Source: Limobrevibacterium gyesilva
Lineage (GTDB): Bacteria; Pseudomonadota; Alphaproteobacteria; Acetobacterales; Acetobacteraceae
Reading direction: 5' to 3'
NCBI RefSeq assembly: GCF_025989185.1
Contig: NZ_JAPDNT010000001.1
Span: 372,001 to 436,000 of the forward strand
DNA length: 64,000 bases
The translations under genes and the position numbers were made by a program. Below are positions 8,374 to 17,121 of this stretch, one piece after another (position 1 is the first letter of the stretch; every line of letters starts with the position of its first letter). Below the pieces are notes generated by a model, which was not told the DNA's origin, did not search any database, and worked only from the letters and a program-made list of their open reading frames with translations.

Positions 8374-10077
8374 ATGGCGGTATATGCCGATGCTGCGAAC
8401 CCGGATCTGCTGAAACGGATACCGCTCAATGCGATGACGGTGCTCGACGTGGGGTGCGGCACCGGCGCGTTGGGGGCAGAATACAAGCGTCGAAATCCCG
8501 CCGTCCGCTATCTCGGAATCGAGACCGACATAGCTTCCGCCAGAATCGCATCACAGCGGCTGGATGAGGTGGCGACCATCGATGTCGAAGCCGGCCCGCT
8601 TCCTTTTGACGACAAGGCCTTTGATTGCATTATCTATGGCGACGTACTCGAGCATCTGCGCGATCCCTGGAGTCTCCTGCTACGCCATGCTGAATTACTG
8701 AGCCCTACGGGGACCATTCTTATATGCCTTCCAAACGTCGAGCATTGGAGTTTTGCTGAACGTCTTCTCAGGGGAACCTGGGACTACGAAGAACAGGGAT
8801 TGTTCGACAAGACGCATCTCCGATGGTTTAATTTTGAGACCACCCGCCGGGCTCTGCGTGCCGCGGGGCTTGTCATCAGAGACGTCACTCCGCGCATATT
8901 TGACCTTGCAAGGGCGCAGGAGTTCATGCACGCGCTGCGCCCGGCGCTCGAGACTCTCGGGATCGACCCGCAGCATTACCTGCAGCGCGCGGCGCCTCTG
9001 CAGTACGTATGGCGCGCCGGCCGCCAACCGATCCAACAGATCCACGTCGTCTCGACCATGCTCGCACCGGTGGGGGGCGTCAGCCATGTCCGGGTCGTGG
9101 AACCGCTTCGCGCGATGGAAACCGACCCGGCTGTCACGACCCGGATCGTCAATGGCTTCGACACCATGGATTTGCCCGAGACGACTCCCAGGATCTTCGT
9201 GTTCCATCGCCCGCTGCTGACCGGCGAGGCCGGGCTTGTCCCCGTCCGCACCCTCATCGACCGCGGCTATCTGGTCGTGTGCGAATTCGACGATCACCCG
9301 GACTACATCCCGGTCCTGCAACGGCCCGACGTCCAAAACTTCCGGGCCGTCCATGCCGTTCAGACCTCGACCGAGCCGTTGGCCGAGGTGCTTCGCCGGC
9401 AGAACCCGGAAGTCGCGGTATTTCCAAATGCCGTCAGCCGCTTGCCGTCCGTCCGCAACTACGCGACCCCCGGCCGCCTGACGCTCTTCTTCGGCGGGTT
9501 GAATCGGGAGGAAGACTGGCCACCGTTCCTGCCCGCGCTGAATGCCGTGGCCGCACTCGCCGGCGAACGCCTGCACTTCCAGATCGTCAATGACCGCGGA
9601 CTGTTCGAGGCGCTGCAGACGCCGCACAAAAGCTTCACGCCCCTCTGCGACTATGAAACCTACCAGGAGCTCCTCTCCCGGAGCGAGATTTCGTTCATGC
9701 CGCTCCTGGACAGCCCGTTCAATCGCTGCAAGTCGGACCTCAAATTCCTTGAAGCCGCCGCTTTCCGCGTGACGGCATTGGCGAGCCCGGTCGTCTATGG
9801 CGATACCATCGAGGACGGACATACGGGCGTCCTCTTCCATGACGCCAGGGACCTCCAGCAACGGCTCTTGCGCTTGATTGCGAACCCCGATATCGGGCAG
9901 ACGATAGCTGACGCGGCCCGCTCTTACGTCGCCAAACACCGCATGCTCGCCTACCAGGTCGCGCGGAGAACCTCCTGGTATCGGTCTCTCTGGGCCCGGC
10001 GAGAGGCACTTCAGCAAAGCCTGCTGGCCCGCGTTCCGGAACTCGCCCAACCAGCCATGCCCCTGAATGCCGACTGA
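8374..10077 (+). CDS. Fusion of SAM-dependent methyltransferase and glycosyltransferase
   Basis: Residues 1 to about 200 form a class I methyltransferase: motif I VLDVGCGTG at 23-31, the acidic loop LGIETD, and an IIYGDVLEHLRDPW block typical of sugar/lipid methyltransferases. Residues from about 215 to 540 resemble a GT-B glycosyltransferase: HVVSTMLAPVGGVSHVRVVEPL at the N-side, then FFGGLNREEDW and FMPLLDSPFNRCKSDLKFLEAAAF as the donor-side region. A single protein therefore probably both methylates and transfers a sugar on a surface polysaccharide or flagellin glycan. The target is not evident. The following RgpF-like gene supports a surface-glycan role. Confidence 0.8.
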   Translation: MAVYADAANPDLLKRIPLNAMTVLDVGCGTGALGAEYKRRNPAVRYLGIETDIASARIASQRLDEVATIDVEAGPLPFDDKAFDCIIYGDVLEHLRDPWSLLLRHAELLSPTGTILICLPNVEHWSFAERLLRGTWDYEEQGLFDKTHLRWFNFETTRRALRAAGLVIRDVTPRIFDLARAQEFMHALRPALETLGIDPQHYLQRAAPLQYVWRAGRQPIQQIHVVSTMLAPVGGVSHVRVVEPLRAMETDPAVTTRIVNGFDTMDLPETTPRIFVFHRPLLTGEAGLVPVRTLIDRGYLVVCEFDDHPDYIPVLQRPDVQNFRAVHAVQTSTEPLAEVLRRQNPEVAVFPNAVSRLPSVRNYATPGRLTLFFGGLNREEDWPPFLPALNAVAALAGERLHFQIVNDRGLFEALQTPHKSFTPLCDYETYQELLSRSEISFMPLLDSPFNRCKSDLKFLEAAAFRVTALASPVVYGDTIEDGHTGVLFHDARDLQQRLLRLIANPDIGQTIADAARSYVAKHRMLAYQVARRTSWYRSLWARREALQQSLLARVPELAQPAMPLNAD

Positions 10078-10164
10078 CGGGCAGGCGGGCACAACCGCAA
10101 TCACCAGGACAATGGACCGGCCGATGCACCACCGCGGCGCCCGACCTGATGGCAATGCAGCGCC

Positions 10165-11205
10165 ATGACCTTCGCTCGTCTGCTCGCCCTGCTATCGCGG
10201 ATCCGCGCGAAATTCCTGAAATGGCTGTCCTGGCTCGACTACGCAGCCAGCGTCTTCCGCAGCCCGCGGCAGATTGTCCATGCATGGCCCGAGGGGACAA
10301 TCCCGTTGGGCCCCAAGGTTGCGATCTTCGTTCATTTCGATGCCCAGGGGAGCGTCGGACCGCACGTGCTGCATTATGTCCGGGCACTGCGCGACACCGG
10401 TCTATCCGTGGTGTTCGTTACGAACGCCGGCAAGCTGCGGCCGGATGCATTGGCCGCGCTGCAACCCCTGTGCGCCGGCATCGTGGTCCGCCGCAACATC
10501 GGATATGATTTCGGGGCAATGCGAGAGGGCCTGGAGTGTCTCGGGCTCCCGCGCGCCGACACCGAGATGGTCATACTCGCCAATGACAGCATCTACGGCC
10601 CCCTCAAGCCACTGACGGAGATGGTCCAGAAAATCGACTTCAACGTTGCGGACTTCTGGGGCGCGACCGAGAGCTGGCAGACGCGGTATCATCTGCAATC
10701 GTTCTTCCTCGCCGCGGGACGCCAGACGCTCACCAGCAAGGCGTGGCGCCAGTTCTGGGAGGATGTCCGGCCGGTCCGCTCGAAGGTGTGGGTCGTAAAT
10801 CAATATGAGGTCGGGCTGACACAAAAAATGGTTCGCGCGGGCCTGCGCTGCGCCCCGATCTGGCCCTACTGCGACCTTGTCAAGGACGTGGATGCCTATG
10901 CACTGATGGACATCCCCAAGGATCGGCCGGAATCGAAAGAGCCGATGATCACGATGCGCGGCATCCACGCCCATCGGATCCGCCATTCCGCCGCCACCCA
11001 GAAGCCGCTGAACCCGACCTCCGACCTATGGCGTCAGTTGCTGAGGGCGGGCTTCCCGTTCATCAAGCGCGAGTTGCTGCGAGACAACCCAAGCCAGGTC
11101 GCCGACATCAATGATTGGCGCGACGTCGTCCGCCGGAATTTCGGCGGCGTCCCGGACGTCATCGAACGTGATCTTCAGAAGGCGATGCGCAACCGCGCTC
11201 CGTGA
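10165..11205 (+). CDS. Rhamnan synthesis F (RgpF)-like protein
   Basis: The protein matches the RgpF-type family found in polysaccharide clusters. It contains VAIFVHFDAQGSVGPHVLHYVRAL, then VVRRNIGYDFGAMREGL, ILANDSIYGPL and YHLQSFFL, all family hallmarks. It is probably a cytoplasmic glycosyltransferase-like enzyme acting on O-antigen or another glycan. It follows the methyltransferase-glycosyltransferase fusion by 87 bases on the same strand and likely works with it. Its 3' end converges on nusG, with a GC-rich hairpin in the 36-bp gap. Confidence 0.8.
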   Translation: MTFARLLALLSRIRAKFLKWLSWLDYAASVFRSPRQIVHAWPEGTIPLGPKVAIFVHFDAQGSVGPHVLHYVRALRDTGLSVVFVTNAGKLRPDALAALQPLCAGIVVRRNIGYDFGAMREGLECLGLPRADTEMVILANDSIYGPLKPLTEMVQKIDFNVADFWGATESWQTRYHLQSFFLAAGRQTLTSKAWRQFWEDVRPVRSKVWVVNQYEVGLTQKMVRAGLRCAPIWPYCDLVKDVDAYALMDIPKDRPESKEPMITMRGIHAHRIRHSAATQKPLNPTSDLWRQLLRAGFPFIKRELLRDNPSQVADINDWRDVVRRNFGGVPDVIERDLQKAMRNRAP

Positions 11206-11214
11206 CCCGGCCGG

Positions 11215-11235
11215 CCGGGCCGCAATGCGGCCCGG
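11215..11235. terminator. GC-rich hairpin between convergent genes
   Basis: A 10-base arm CCGGGCCGCA is followed after one base by its exact complement TGCGGCCCGG. It occupies the gap between the converging rgpF-like gene and nusG. No clear T-run follows on either strand, so bidirectional termination is inferred from position and stem strength. Confidence 0.5.
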
Positions 11236-11241
11236 GTTCCG

Positions 11242-11772
11242 TCAGACCTTTTCGACCTGCCCGTATTCCAGCTCGACAGGGGTCGAACGGCCGAAAATCG
11301 AAACGCTGACCTTCACGCGGCCCTTTTCCTCGTCCACTTCCTCGACGACGCCATTGAAGCTGGTGAAGGGGCCATCGGCCACGCGAACCTGCTCGCCGAT
11401 CTCGAACAGAATCGATGGCCGCGGGCGCTCCACGCCCTCCTGGGTCTGCTTCATGATCCGCTCGGCCTCGGCGTCGCTGATCGGGGTCGGACGAGTCTTG
11501 CTGCCAAGGAAGCCGGTAACCTTGGGCGTGTCCTTGACGAGATGCCACGCCTCGTCCGTCAGTTCCATCTTCACCAGCACATAGCCGGGGAAGAACTTCC
11601 GCTCCGCATTGACCTTCTGGCCGCGGCGCACCTCCGTGACCTCCTCCGACGGCACAAGGACCTCGTCAAACTGGTCGGCCAGCCCCTTCTGGGCGGCCTG
11701 TTCCTTGATCTGCTGGGCAATCTTCTTCTCGAAGCCCGAGTAGACGTGAACCACGTACCAACGCTTGGCCAT
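11242..11772 (-). CDS. nusG: Transcription termination/antitermination factor NusG
   Basis: NusG binds RNA polymerase and links it to Rho and the ribosome. The 176-residue protein has the NGN domain ([28 protein letters not shown]) and a C-terminal KOW domain ([19 protein letters not shown]). The frame is open upstream to 11877, but [13 protein letters not shown] is the family start. It lies 11 bases after secE in the usual order. Unusually, no rplK/rplA follows: the gene abuts a convergent polysaccharide gene. Confidence 0.97.
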   Translation of the reverse strand: MAKRWYVVHVYSGFEKKIAQQIKEQAAQKGLADQFDEVLVPSEEVTEVRRGQKVNAERKFFPGYVLVKMELTDEAWHLVKDTPKVTGFLGSKTRPTPISDAEAERIMKQTQEGVERPRPSILFEIGEQVRVADGPFTSFNGVVEEVDEEKGRVKVSVSIFGRSTPVELEYGQVEKV

Positions 11773-11783
11773 GCCGAACTCCT

Positions 11784-11987
11784 TCAGATCCCGATGCCGA
11801 ACAGCGCACGCACGCCGACGCCGATGATCTGATCCGCGAGAAAGAAGAACAAAGCGGCGAGCGCCGCCATGGCGCACACGAGACCGGTTGTCACCAGCGT
11901 CTCCTTGCGCGTGGGCCAGGTCACCTTGACGACCTCGCTCCGCACCTCGCGCGCGAATTTCACTGGATCGAACGCCACGCCGCTCAT
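11784..11987 (-). CDS. secE: Preprotein translocase subunit SecE
   Basis: This is the 67-residue single-span SecE of the alphaproteobacterial type. It has an amphipathic N-terminal helix with the conserved [17 protein letters not shown] sequence and one membrane span (about residues 33-55). It forms the SecYEG channel in the inner membrane. It lies immediately upstream of nusG and downstream of tRNA-Trp on the same strand, the classical arrangement. Confidence 0.96.
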   Translation of the reverse strand: MSGVAFDPVKFAREVRSEVVKVTWPTRKETLVTTGLVCAMAALAALFFFLADQIIGVGVRALFGIGI

Positions 11988-12071
11988 ACTCCTCTAACGC
12001 CTTTCAGAAATGGGCTTACGCCCCGAAACGACCAACCCTGGACGCTGATCCCGGCTTGACGGGACCCGGAC

Positions 12072-12148
12072 TGGCAGGGGTGGAGGGTCTCGAACCCCCA
12101 ACCTCCGGTTTTGGAGACCGGCGCTCTAGCCAATTGAGCTACACCCCT
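12072..12148 (-). tRNA. tRNA-Trp (CCA)
   Basis: Read on the minus strand, the acceptor stem AGGGGTG pairs with CACCCCT, followed by G and an encoded CCA. The anticodon loop CTCCAAA gives anticodon CCA. The T arm GGTTCGAGACC is intact. It precedes secE, as expected. Confidence 0.96.
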
Positions 12149-12240
12149 ACCGCACCTCCCCGCCACGATCCGCAGCAGCAAGGTCCGGGGCGCGTAGAAA
12201 GAATGCCGGGGCGGCGATGTCAAGTGTCCGTGTCGGATGC

Positions 12241-12314
12241 TGGAGCGGGTGACGGGAATCGAACCCGCACAACCAGCTTGGAAGGCTGGGGCTCTACCAT
12301 TGAGCTACACCCGC
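12241..12314 (-). tRNA. tRNA-Gly (TCC)
   Basis: On the minus strand GCGGGTG pairs with CACCCGC, followed by T and an encoded CCA. The anticodon loop CTTCCAA gives TCC. The D and T arms are intact. In many relatives tuf lies between this tRNA and tRNA-Trp; here only 92 bases separate them. Confidence 0.96.
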
Positions 12315-12354
12315 CCGGAGCACGGAACACCATCAGGGCAACATGAAGTCGGCG

Positions 12355-12440
12355 TGGTGGAGGGGGTTGGATTCGAACCAACGTAGGCGTGCGCCAACGG
12401 ATTTACAGTCCGTCCCCTTTAGCCACTCGGGCACCCCTCC
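12355..12440 (-). tRNA. tRNA-Tyr (GTA)
   Basis: On the minus strand this is an 86-nt class II tRNA with acceptor GGAGGGG/CCCCTCC, discriminator A and encoded CCA. The anticodon loop CTGTAAA gives GTA, and a long variable arm follows. It heads the tRNA group and is divergent from rlmB. Confidence 0.96.
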
Positions 12441-12569
12441 GCGCGCCTGGAAACTTCGGCCCGGCCGTCGCAATGCCGCGCACTATTGCCATCTTGCGCC
12501 ACTTGTCAACGAACCGCATGCACAGACCGGTTTGTCGGCGATCGCATGACCAGCTATACGATACAGAAC

Positions 12570-13664
12570 ATGAAACCACCGCATAATCACGGCCCGGGCA
12601 ATCGCCACCAGGGCGGCCCGCACCGCTCGGCAGGCGGCTTCACACAGCGGCCGCGCCACGGCGCCGGGGCCGCCGCCGGCCAGGACCAGCGCGGACGCCA
12701 GGCCGGTGGTGCCGCCCCAGGCGCGGAAGGCCGAGGCCAGCGGACGGACCGCAGCCCGCAGACTGGTCAGACCACGCGCGACGACCGCCCCCAGCTCCGC
12801 TATCGCCCGCAGGATGGGAAATCTGCCGGGAGCGAACCTCAGGACCCGCGGCGGGAACGCGCCGCTGCCTATCACGGGCCAGGAAGATCACCTGCCGGGC
12901 ATCGCCAGGACCGCGCACACGCAGCCGGCCCTGATGCGCCGCGTGGGACCGTTTGGCTGTATGGATTGCATGCGGTCGCCAGCGCCCTGGCGAACCCTTC
13001 ACGGCGGCTGCGGCGCCTGATCCTCACCGAGGACGCCGAGGCGACCATCGCGGCACAGCTGAAGCAGCCGTGGCCGATCCAGCCTGAGCGTGGCGACCGC
13101 GCCCGGCTTGACCAACTGCTGGGCCGCGAAACCGCCCATCAGGGCGCAGCGCTGCTGGCCGATCCGCTGGCGCCACCTTCCCTGGCACAAGCCCTCGAGC
13201 GTCCTGGCCCGGTGCTGGTGCTCGACCAGGTGACCGACCCCCGAAATGTCGGCGCCATCCTGCGATCCGCCGCCGCTTTCGGCGCCGCCGCGATCATCAC
13301 CCAGGACCGCAATGCCCCGGAAGAGACGGGTGCTCTCGCCAAGGCGGCGTCCGGCGCCCTGGAGAAGGTGCCGCTGTTCAGGGCGGTGAACATCGCGCGC
13401 ACGCTGGTCGCCTTGAAGGCGGCAGGTTGCTGGGTGGTCGGACTCGATGCCGGCGGGGCCATACTTTCGGGGCCTGCCCTCAGGCAGCGCCGCGTGGCTC
13501 TGGTCCTCGGCAGCGAAGGCGAGGGCTTGCGTCGCCTGACCCGCGACACGTGCGACGAAATCGCCGGACTCGCGATGCCGACCGGCCATGCGTCGGAAAT
13601 GGAGAGTCTGAACGTCTCGGCCGCCGCGTCGGTCGCCCTTTACGAGTTGACACGACCCACATGA
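12570..13664 (+). CDS. rlmB: 23S rRNA (guanosine-2'-O)-methyltransferase RlmB (SpoU/TrmH family)
   Basis: This SPOUT methyltransferase probably methylates the ribose of G2251 in 23S rRNA. The catalytic part starts near residue 127 (GTVWLYGLHAVASAL). It has the SpoU motifs LDQVTDPRNVGAILRSAAAF, VLGSEGEGLRRL and MESLNVSAAASVALYEL, which form the knot. The first 125 residues are Gly/Arg/Gln/Pro-rich and look disordered, longer than in most family members. ATG at 12570 is chosen; 12546 is also possible, and neither has a strong ribosome site. The stop overlaps the next start as ATGA. Confidence 0.9.
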   Translation: MKPPHNHGPGNRHQGGPHRSAGGFTQRPRHGAGAAAGQDQRGRQAGGAAPGAEGRGQRTDRSPQTGQTTRDDRPQLRYRPQDGKSAGSEPQDPRRERAAAYHGPGRSPAGHRQDRAHAAGPDAPRGTVWLYGLHAVASALANPSRRLRRLILTEDAEATIAAQLKQPWPIQPERGDRARLDQLLGRETAHQGAALLADPLAPPSLAQALERPGPVLVLDQVTDPRNVGAILRSAAAFGAAAIITQDRNAPEETGALAKAASGALEKVPLFRAVNIARTLVALKAAGCWVVGLDAGGAILSGPALRQRRVALVLGSEGEGLRRLTRDTCDEIAGLAMPTGHASEMESLNVSAAASVALYELTRPT

Positions 13665-14455
13665 CATTCGATCCCGCCCCGGCGGCGCTCGCGCTGCACC
13701 AGGCTCGGCTCGCACGACGTCCGGCCGGCCCCCTGCCTGCGGACATCGCGCCCCGGACCGAGGGGGACGGCGTGGCCGTGCAACTCGCCCTGGCGCAGCG
13801 TCTTGCGGCGAACCCGCCGGCAGGATTCAAGATCGGGGCGACGGCGAAGAAGATGCAGGACTACCTGGGGCTGTCCGGCCCCGCCGCCGGCTTCATGGCG
13901 CCTGCAGGCCTCCACGCCAGCGGCGTGGCGCTCAACTGGTCGGACTTCCGCAGCCCTGGTGTGGAATGCGAGATCGGCGTGCGCCTCCGCCACGACCTGC
14001 CACCGGGCCCTTGTGACCCAGCCAGCGCGGCCGCCGCCGTCGGCGACCTGTTCGCGGCAATCGAGGTCGTCGAGAACCGGTATGGACCGCCACCCGCGGG
14101 CGATCTGAAGGCCGTCGGCACGCCCACCCTCATCGCCGACCAGGTCTTTCACGCGGCGGCGGTTCTCGGGGATCCGGCCGGCGACTGGCGTTCCCTCGAT
14201 CTGCTTTCGGTCCCCGGCCGCATCCAGGTCGATGGCACCCCTCGCGGCGAAGGCCATGGCGCCGACCTGCTCGGACACCCCATGCAGGCGCTGGCCTGGC
14301 TCGCCGGGTCGGCCGTGGCGCGTGCGTTCGGCGGCCTGAAGGCCGGGCAGGTCGTCATGCTCGGCAGCGTCACGCCGCCGATCTGGCTCGACGGCCCCTG
14401 CGACGTCACAGTCGCGTTCGAACGGCTGCCGGAAGCGCGGCTGCGCTTCGTCTGA
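13661..14455 (+). CDS. 2-keto-4-pentenoate hydratase-like (fumarylacetoacetate hydrolase family)
   Basis: This 264-residue protein resembles MhpD-type hydratases, which add water to 2-hydroxypenta-2,4-dienoate-like intermediates with a divalent metal. Visible signatures are GFKIGATAKKMQDYLGL, the metal-ligand region VECEIGVRLRHDL with AIEVVENRYG, and GLKAGQVVMLGSVTPP. No aromatic ring-cleavage genes are nearby, so the substrate is unclear. The ATG overlaps the rlmB stop. A second member of the family lies at 30100. Confidence 0.8.
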   Translation: MTFDPAPAALALHQARLARRPAGPLPADIAPRTEGDGVAVQLALAQRLAANPPAGFKIGATAKKMQDYLGLSGPAAGFMAPAGLHASGVALNWSDFRSPGVECEIGVRLRHDLPPGPCDPASAAAAVGDLFAAIEVVENRYGPPPAGDLKAVGTPTLIADQVFHAAAVLGDPAGDWRSLDLLSVPGRIQVDGTPRGEGHGADLLGHPMQALAWLAGSAVARAFGGLKAGQVVMLGSVTPPIWLDGPCDVTVAFERLPEARLRFV

Positions 14456-14574
14456 ACCAGACGCCGCCCAGCGACAACCGGCTGTTAACCGCCCCGCGCT
14501 AGTCTCGCTGCATGACCGCGCGTTGACGTTTCCGCGGCTACACCCTGCCAGGAAGGCCATAGCGGGATACGGTC

Positions 14575-14799
14575 ATGCTCCGCGACTGGAATATGCTGTC
14601 TGAAGAGATGCAATTGGCGCTGTCGCACGCGGCGCTGCGCCGGGCCGCCGAGACAATCGCCGGCCAGGCTGAACTCCTGGCCGGCGAAATGGAGAGCGGC
14701 GGATTGGCCGACCGTGGCGGTCCCGAAGCGCTGCGCCTGTTGGCCAATGTGGTCCGCGCGACCGACCGGAAAGAATTCGAACCGGCCGGCCACGCCTGA
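14575..14799 (+). CDS. Small hypothetical protein, 74 aa
   Basis: No family is recognised. The product begins MLRDWNMLSEEMQLALSHAALRRAAETIAGQAELLAGEM and is predicted to be a soluble, mostly helical acidic protein. A GGGA sits close before the ATG, and AGGAAGG lies further upstream. It is convergent with the Do protease gene, with 5 bases between the stops. Coding status rests on composition and fit in an otherwise empty gap. Confidence 0.55.
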   Translation: MLRDWNMLSEEMQLALSHAALRRAAETIAGQAELLAGEMESGGLADRGGPEALRLLANVVRATDRKEFEPAGHA

Positions 14800-14804
14800 C
14801 CCGC

Positions 14805-16337
14805 CTAGCCGTTCGCGCTGTCGTCCGGGCCGCCGTCGTTTGGCGCCTTGGCGCCGGGATCGACAGCAACGAACGCGGTATGCCCGTCGCGCATGATCCG
14901 CAAAGCGAGCGCCTTGCCGTTGTGCGTAGCGCCGCGGATTGCCGTGGTGGCATCATCGACCGAGCCGACCGAATGGTTGCCCACCCCGACGATGACGTCG
15001 CCGCGCCGGATCCCCGCCTGATCTGCCGGCGACCCGGGCTTCACCTCGGCAACCACAGCGCCACGGGAGCTCGCCGGCAAGTCGAGCTTGTCGCGCATAT
15101 CCGGCGACAGCGGCGCCAGGGCAACCCCGATCCCCTGGCGCTGCCCGGCCTCGCCGCGATCAGCCGTGCGCTCGTTCGGAATCGCCGCCACGGTCGCCCG
15201 CACCGACTGCGCCTTCCCATCACGCACGATGTCCAGCGCCGCCTCTTTGCCCGGCGCGATGCCCGCGATATCAATCGCGAGATCCCGCGGCGTCCCAACA
15301 CGATGCCCGTTGACCGTCTGGATCACGTCACCAGCCTGGAGGCCAGCCTTCGCCGCCGGGGAGTCGTCCTCGACCGAAGCCACCAGGGCGCCGCCCTGAT
15401 CGGTCGGGGCATTGGACGTATCCTGCTGCGGCAGGCGCAACGCAGACGCCATCGCCGCCGTCACGGGCTGGGTCTCAACGCCCAGATACCCGCGCGTGAC
15501 GCGGCCGTCTTTCTCCAACTGGGCGACAACGGACTTGACCATGTTGGCCGGGATCGCGAACCCGATCCCGACGCTCCCGCCCGATGGCGACAGGATCGCC
15601 GTGTTCACCCCGACGACACGGCCATCCTGCGTGAACAGCGGCCCACCGGAGTTGCCCTGGTTGATGGGCGCATCGACCTGGATGTAGTTGTCATACGGTC
15701 CGGAACCGATATCGCGACCGCGCGCCGAGACGATGCCCGCCGTCACCGTCCCGCCCAGGCCGAACGGGTTGCCCATGGCCACCACCCACTCGCCCGGCCG
15801 CACTTTGTTGGAGTCGCCAAGTTCGAGATAGGTCAGCTTGTGGCCCGCATCGACTTTCAGCACCGCGAGATCGGTCCGCGGGTCGCGGCCCACAATGCGT
15901 GCAGGCAACTGAGTTCCATCCGACAGAGTGACGGACACCGAGCGCGCGTTCTCGACGACATGGTTGTTGGTGACGACAGTGCCGTCGGCGTCGATGATGA
16001 ACCCGGATCCGCGGGCCTCGATCGCCCGGGGACGGTCAGGCCGCATCATGCCGAACGGCGTCTGGATCCCCTCTTCGTCCGCCGCGGCCTGGGGGCGCAT
16101 GTTGACGGTGATCGAAACAACCGCGGGCTTCACGCGTTCCGCCAGATCGGCGAAGTCCGGTACCTGATGCAGGGCGCTGCCCTGCGTTGCGGACGCATCG
16201 GCCTGGTTGGCCGGCGGAGCGGCCGCGCGGACCGACTGCACGCCGGCAACACCGGCAAGCGCCGTCCCGCCCAGCAGAGCGGCCAGAAAAACAGCGCGCC
16301 AGCGCGGCGCGCCCTTGGTTGCGGAATTGTTGGACAT
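14805..16337 (-). CDS. degP: Do-family periplasmic serine protease (DegP/MucD)
   Basis: This periplasmic quality-control protease and chaperone has an N-terminal signal sequence (WRAVFLAALLGGTALAGVA) followed by a trypsin-like domain. Numbering from the ATG at 16337, the catalytic residues are H126 (TNNHVVEN), D156 (RTDLAVLKV) and S230 (QGNSGGPLF). Two PDZ domains follow, with carboxylate loops near YLGVETQPV and IGVALAPL. The 510 residues are normal for DegP/MucD. A GTG nine bases upstream (16346) is a possible alternative start with GGGA close by. Confidence 0.95.
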   Translation of the reverse strand: MSNNSATKGAPRWRAVFLAALLGGTALAGVAGVQSVRAAAPPANQADASATQGSALHQVPDFADLAERVKPAVVSITVNMRPQAAADEEGIQTPFGMMRPDRPRAIEARGSGFIIDADGTVVTNNHVVENARSVSVTLSDGTQLPARIVGRDPRTDLAVLKVDAGHKLTYLELGDSNKVRPGEWVVAMGNPFGLGGTVTAGIVSARGRDIGSGPYDNYIQVDAPINQGNSGGPLFTQDGRVVGVNTAILSPSGGSVGIGFAIPANMVKSVVAQLEKDGRVTRGYLGVETQPVTAAMASALRLPQQDTSNAPTDQGGALVASVEDDSPAAKAGLQAGDVIQTVNGHRVGTPRDLAIDIAGIAPGKEAALDIVRDGKAQSVRATVAAIPNERTADRGEAGQRQGIGVALAPLSPDMRDKLDLPASSRGAVVAEVKPGSPADQAGIRRGDVIVGVGNHSVGSVDDATTAIRGATHNGKALALRIMRDGHTAFVAVDPGAKAPNDGGPDDSANG

Positions 16338-16515
16338 GGTTTTCACTTATCCCGTGGAAGTCGGAACTGCGTGGTGGCCGTGCTGCGCACGCACCATCCA
16401 TGCAGCCACCATGAACCGAACGTCCCAACATCGTTGTGTCGCAGGAGTGAAAGTCGCGTCATCCAGCGATCGAATGTATTCCGTACCGCATTGCAGTCGT
16501 GTAATCAGGCGGCAT

Positions 16516-16590
16516 GCCGGGTTAGCACAGCGGTAGTGCAGCGGTTTTGTAAACCGAAGGCCGGGGGTTCAAATCCCTCACCCGGCACCA
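16516..16590 (+). tRNA. tRNA-Thr (TGT)
   Basis: The acceptor GCCGGGT pairs with ACCCGGC, followed by A and an encoded CCA. The anticodon loop TTTGTAA gives TGT. The D stem is GCAC/GTGC rather than the more usual GCTC/GAGC, a compensated change. It stands alone, divergent from degP and convergent with tadA. Confidence 0.93.
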
Positions 16591-16602
16591 TCGGCCACGG
16601 CA

Positions 16603-17052
16603 TCACCCGCTTTGCCGCAGATCCTCGAAAAAGCGCCGAAGCAAGTCGCCGGCCTCCACTTCCCGCACGCCGCCGACCACGTCAGGGCGATGTAGGCACG
16701 AGGATGCCGCGAAGATCCGCGCTCCGTGTTCCACCCCCCCGCCTTTCGGATCGTAGGCACCAAAGATCAACCGGCGGATGCGAAACAGGCTGATCGCCGC
16801 CGCACACATCGGGCACGGCTCCAGGGTCACCACAAGATCGCAATCCGTCAGACGCGGCCCGGCGCGGCGCCGGGCCGCTTCGCGCAGGGCCAGCATCTCG
16901 GCGTGCGCGGATGCGTCCCGCAGTTCCTCCGTGCGATTGCCGGCGCGCGCAAGCACCGCGCCATCCGGTCCCACCACAACGGCGCCAACCGGCACCTCGC
17001 CCCGCGCCGCGGCCCGTCGCGCCTCCTGCAGGGCAATTTCCATCGTATCCAT
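16603..17052 (-). CDS. tadA: tRNA-specific adenosine deaminase TadA
   Basis: TadA converts A34 of tRNA-Arg(ACG) to inosine. The zinc site is complete: HAE at residues 50-52 and PCPMC at 79-83. Length (149 aa) is typical. The frame is open far upstream to 17787, but MDTMEIALQEARRAAARGEVP is the family N-terminus, fixing the start at 17052. It is divergent from the glutamine-amidotransferase-like gene across about 70 bases. Confidence 0.95.
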   Translation of the reverse strand: MDTMEIALQEARRAAARGEVPVGAVVVGPDGAVLARAGNRTEELRDASAHAEMLALREAARRRAGPRLTDCDLVVTLEPCPMCAAAISLFRIRRLIFGAYDPKGGGVEHGARIFAASSCLHRPDVVGGVREVEAGDLLRRFFEDLRQSG

Positions 17053-17121
17053 TGCGCCTTCATGCCTGCGATCACCCGGTTTGTCTTGCCTGTGCCACGG
17101 CTCGAGGGCTAGCAACGCGGC

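Noticed and set aside
16338-16515. EcfG-type stress promoter (GGAAT...) upstream of degP
   Set aside because: The -35-like GGAAT is present, but no CGTT-type -10 occurs at the required spacing.
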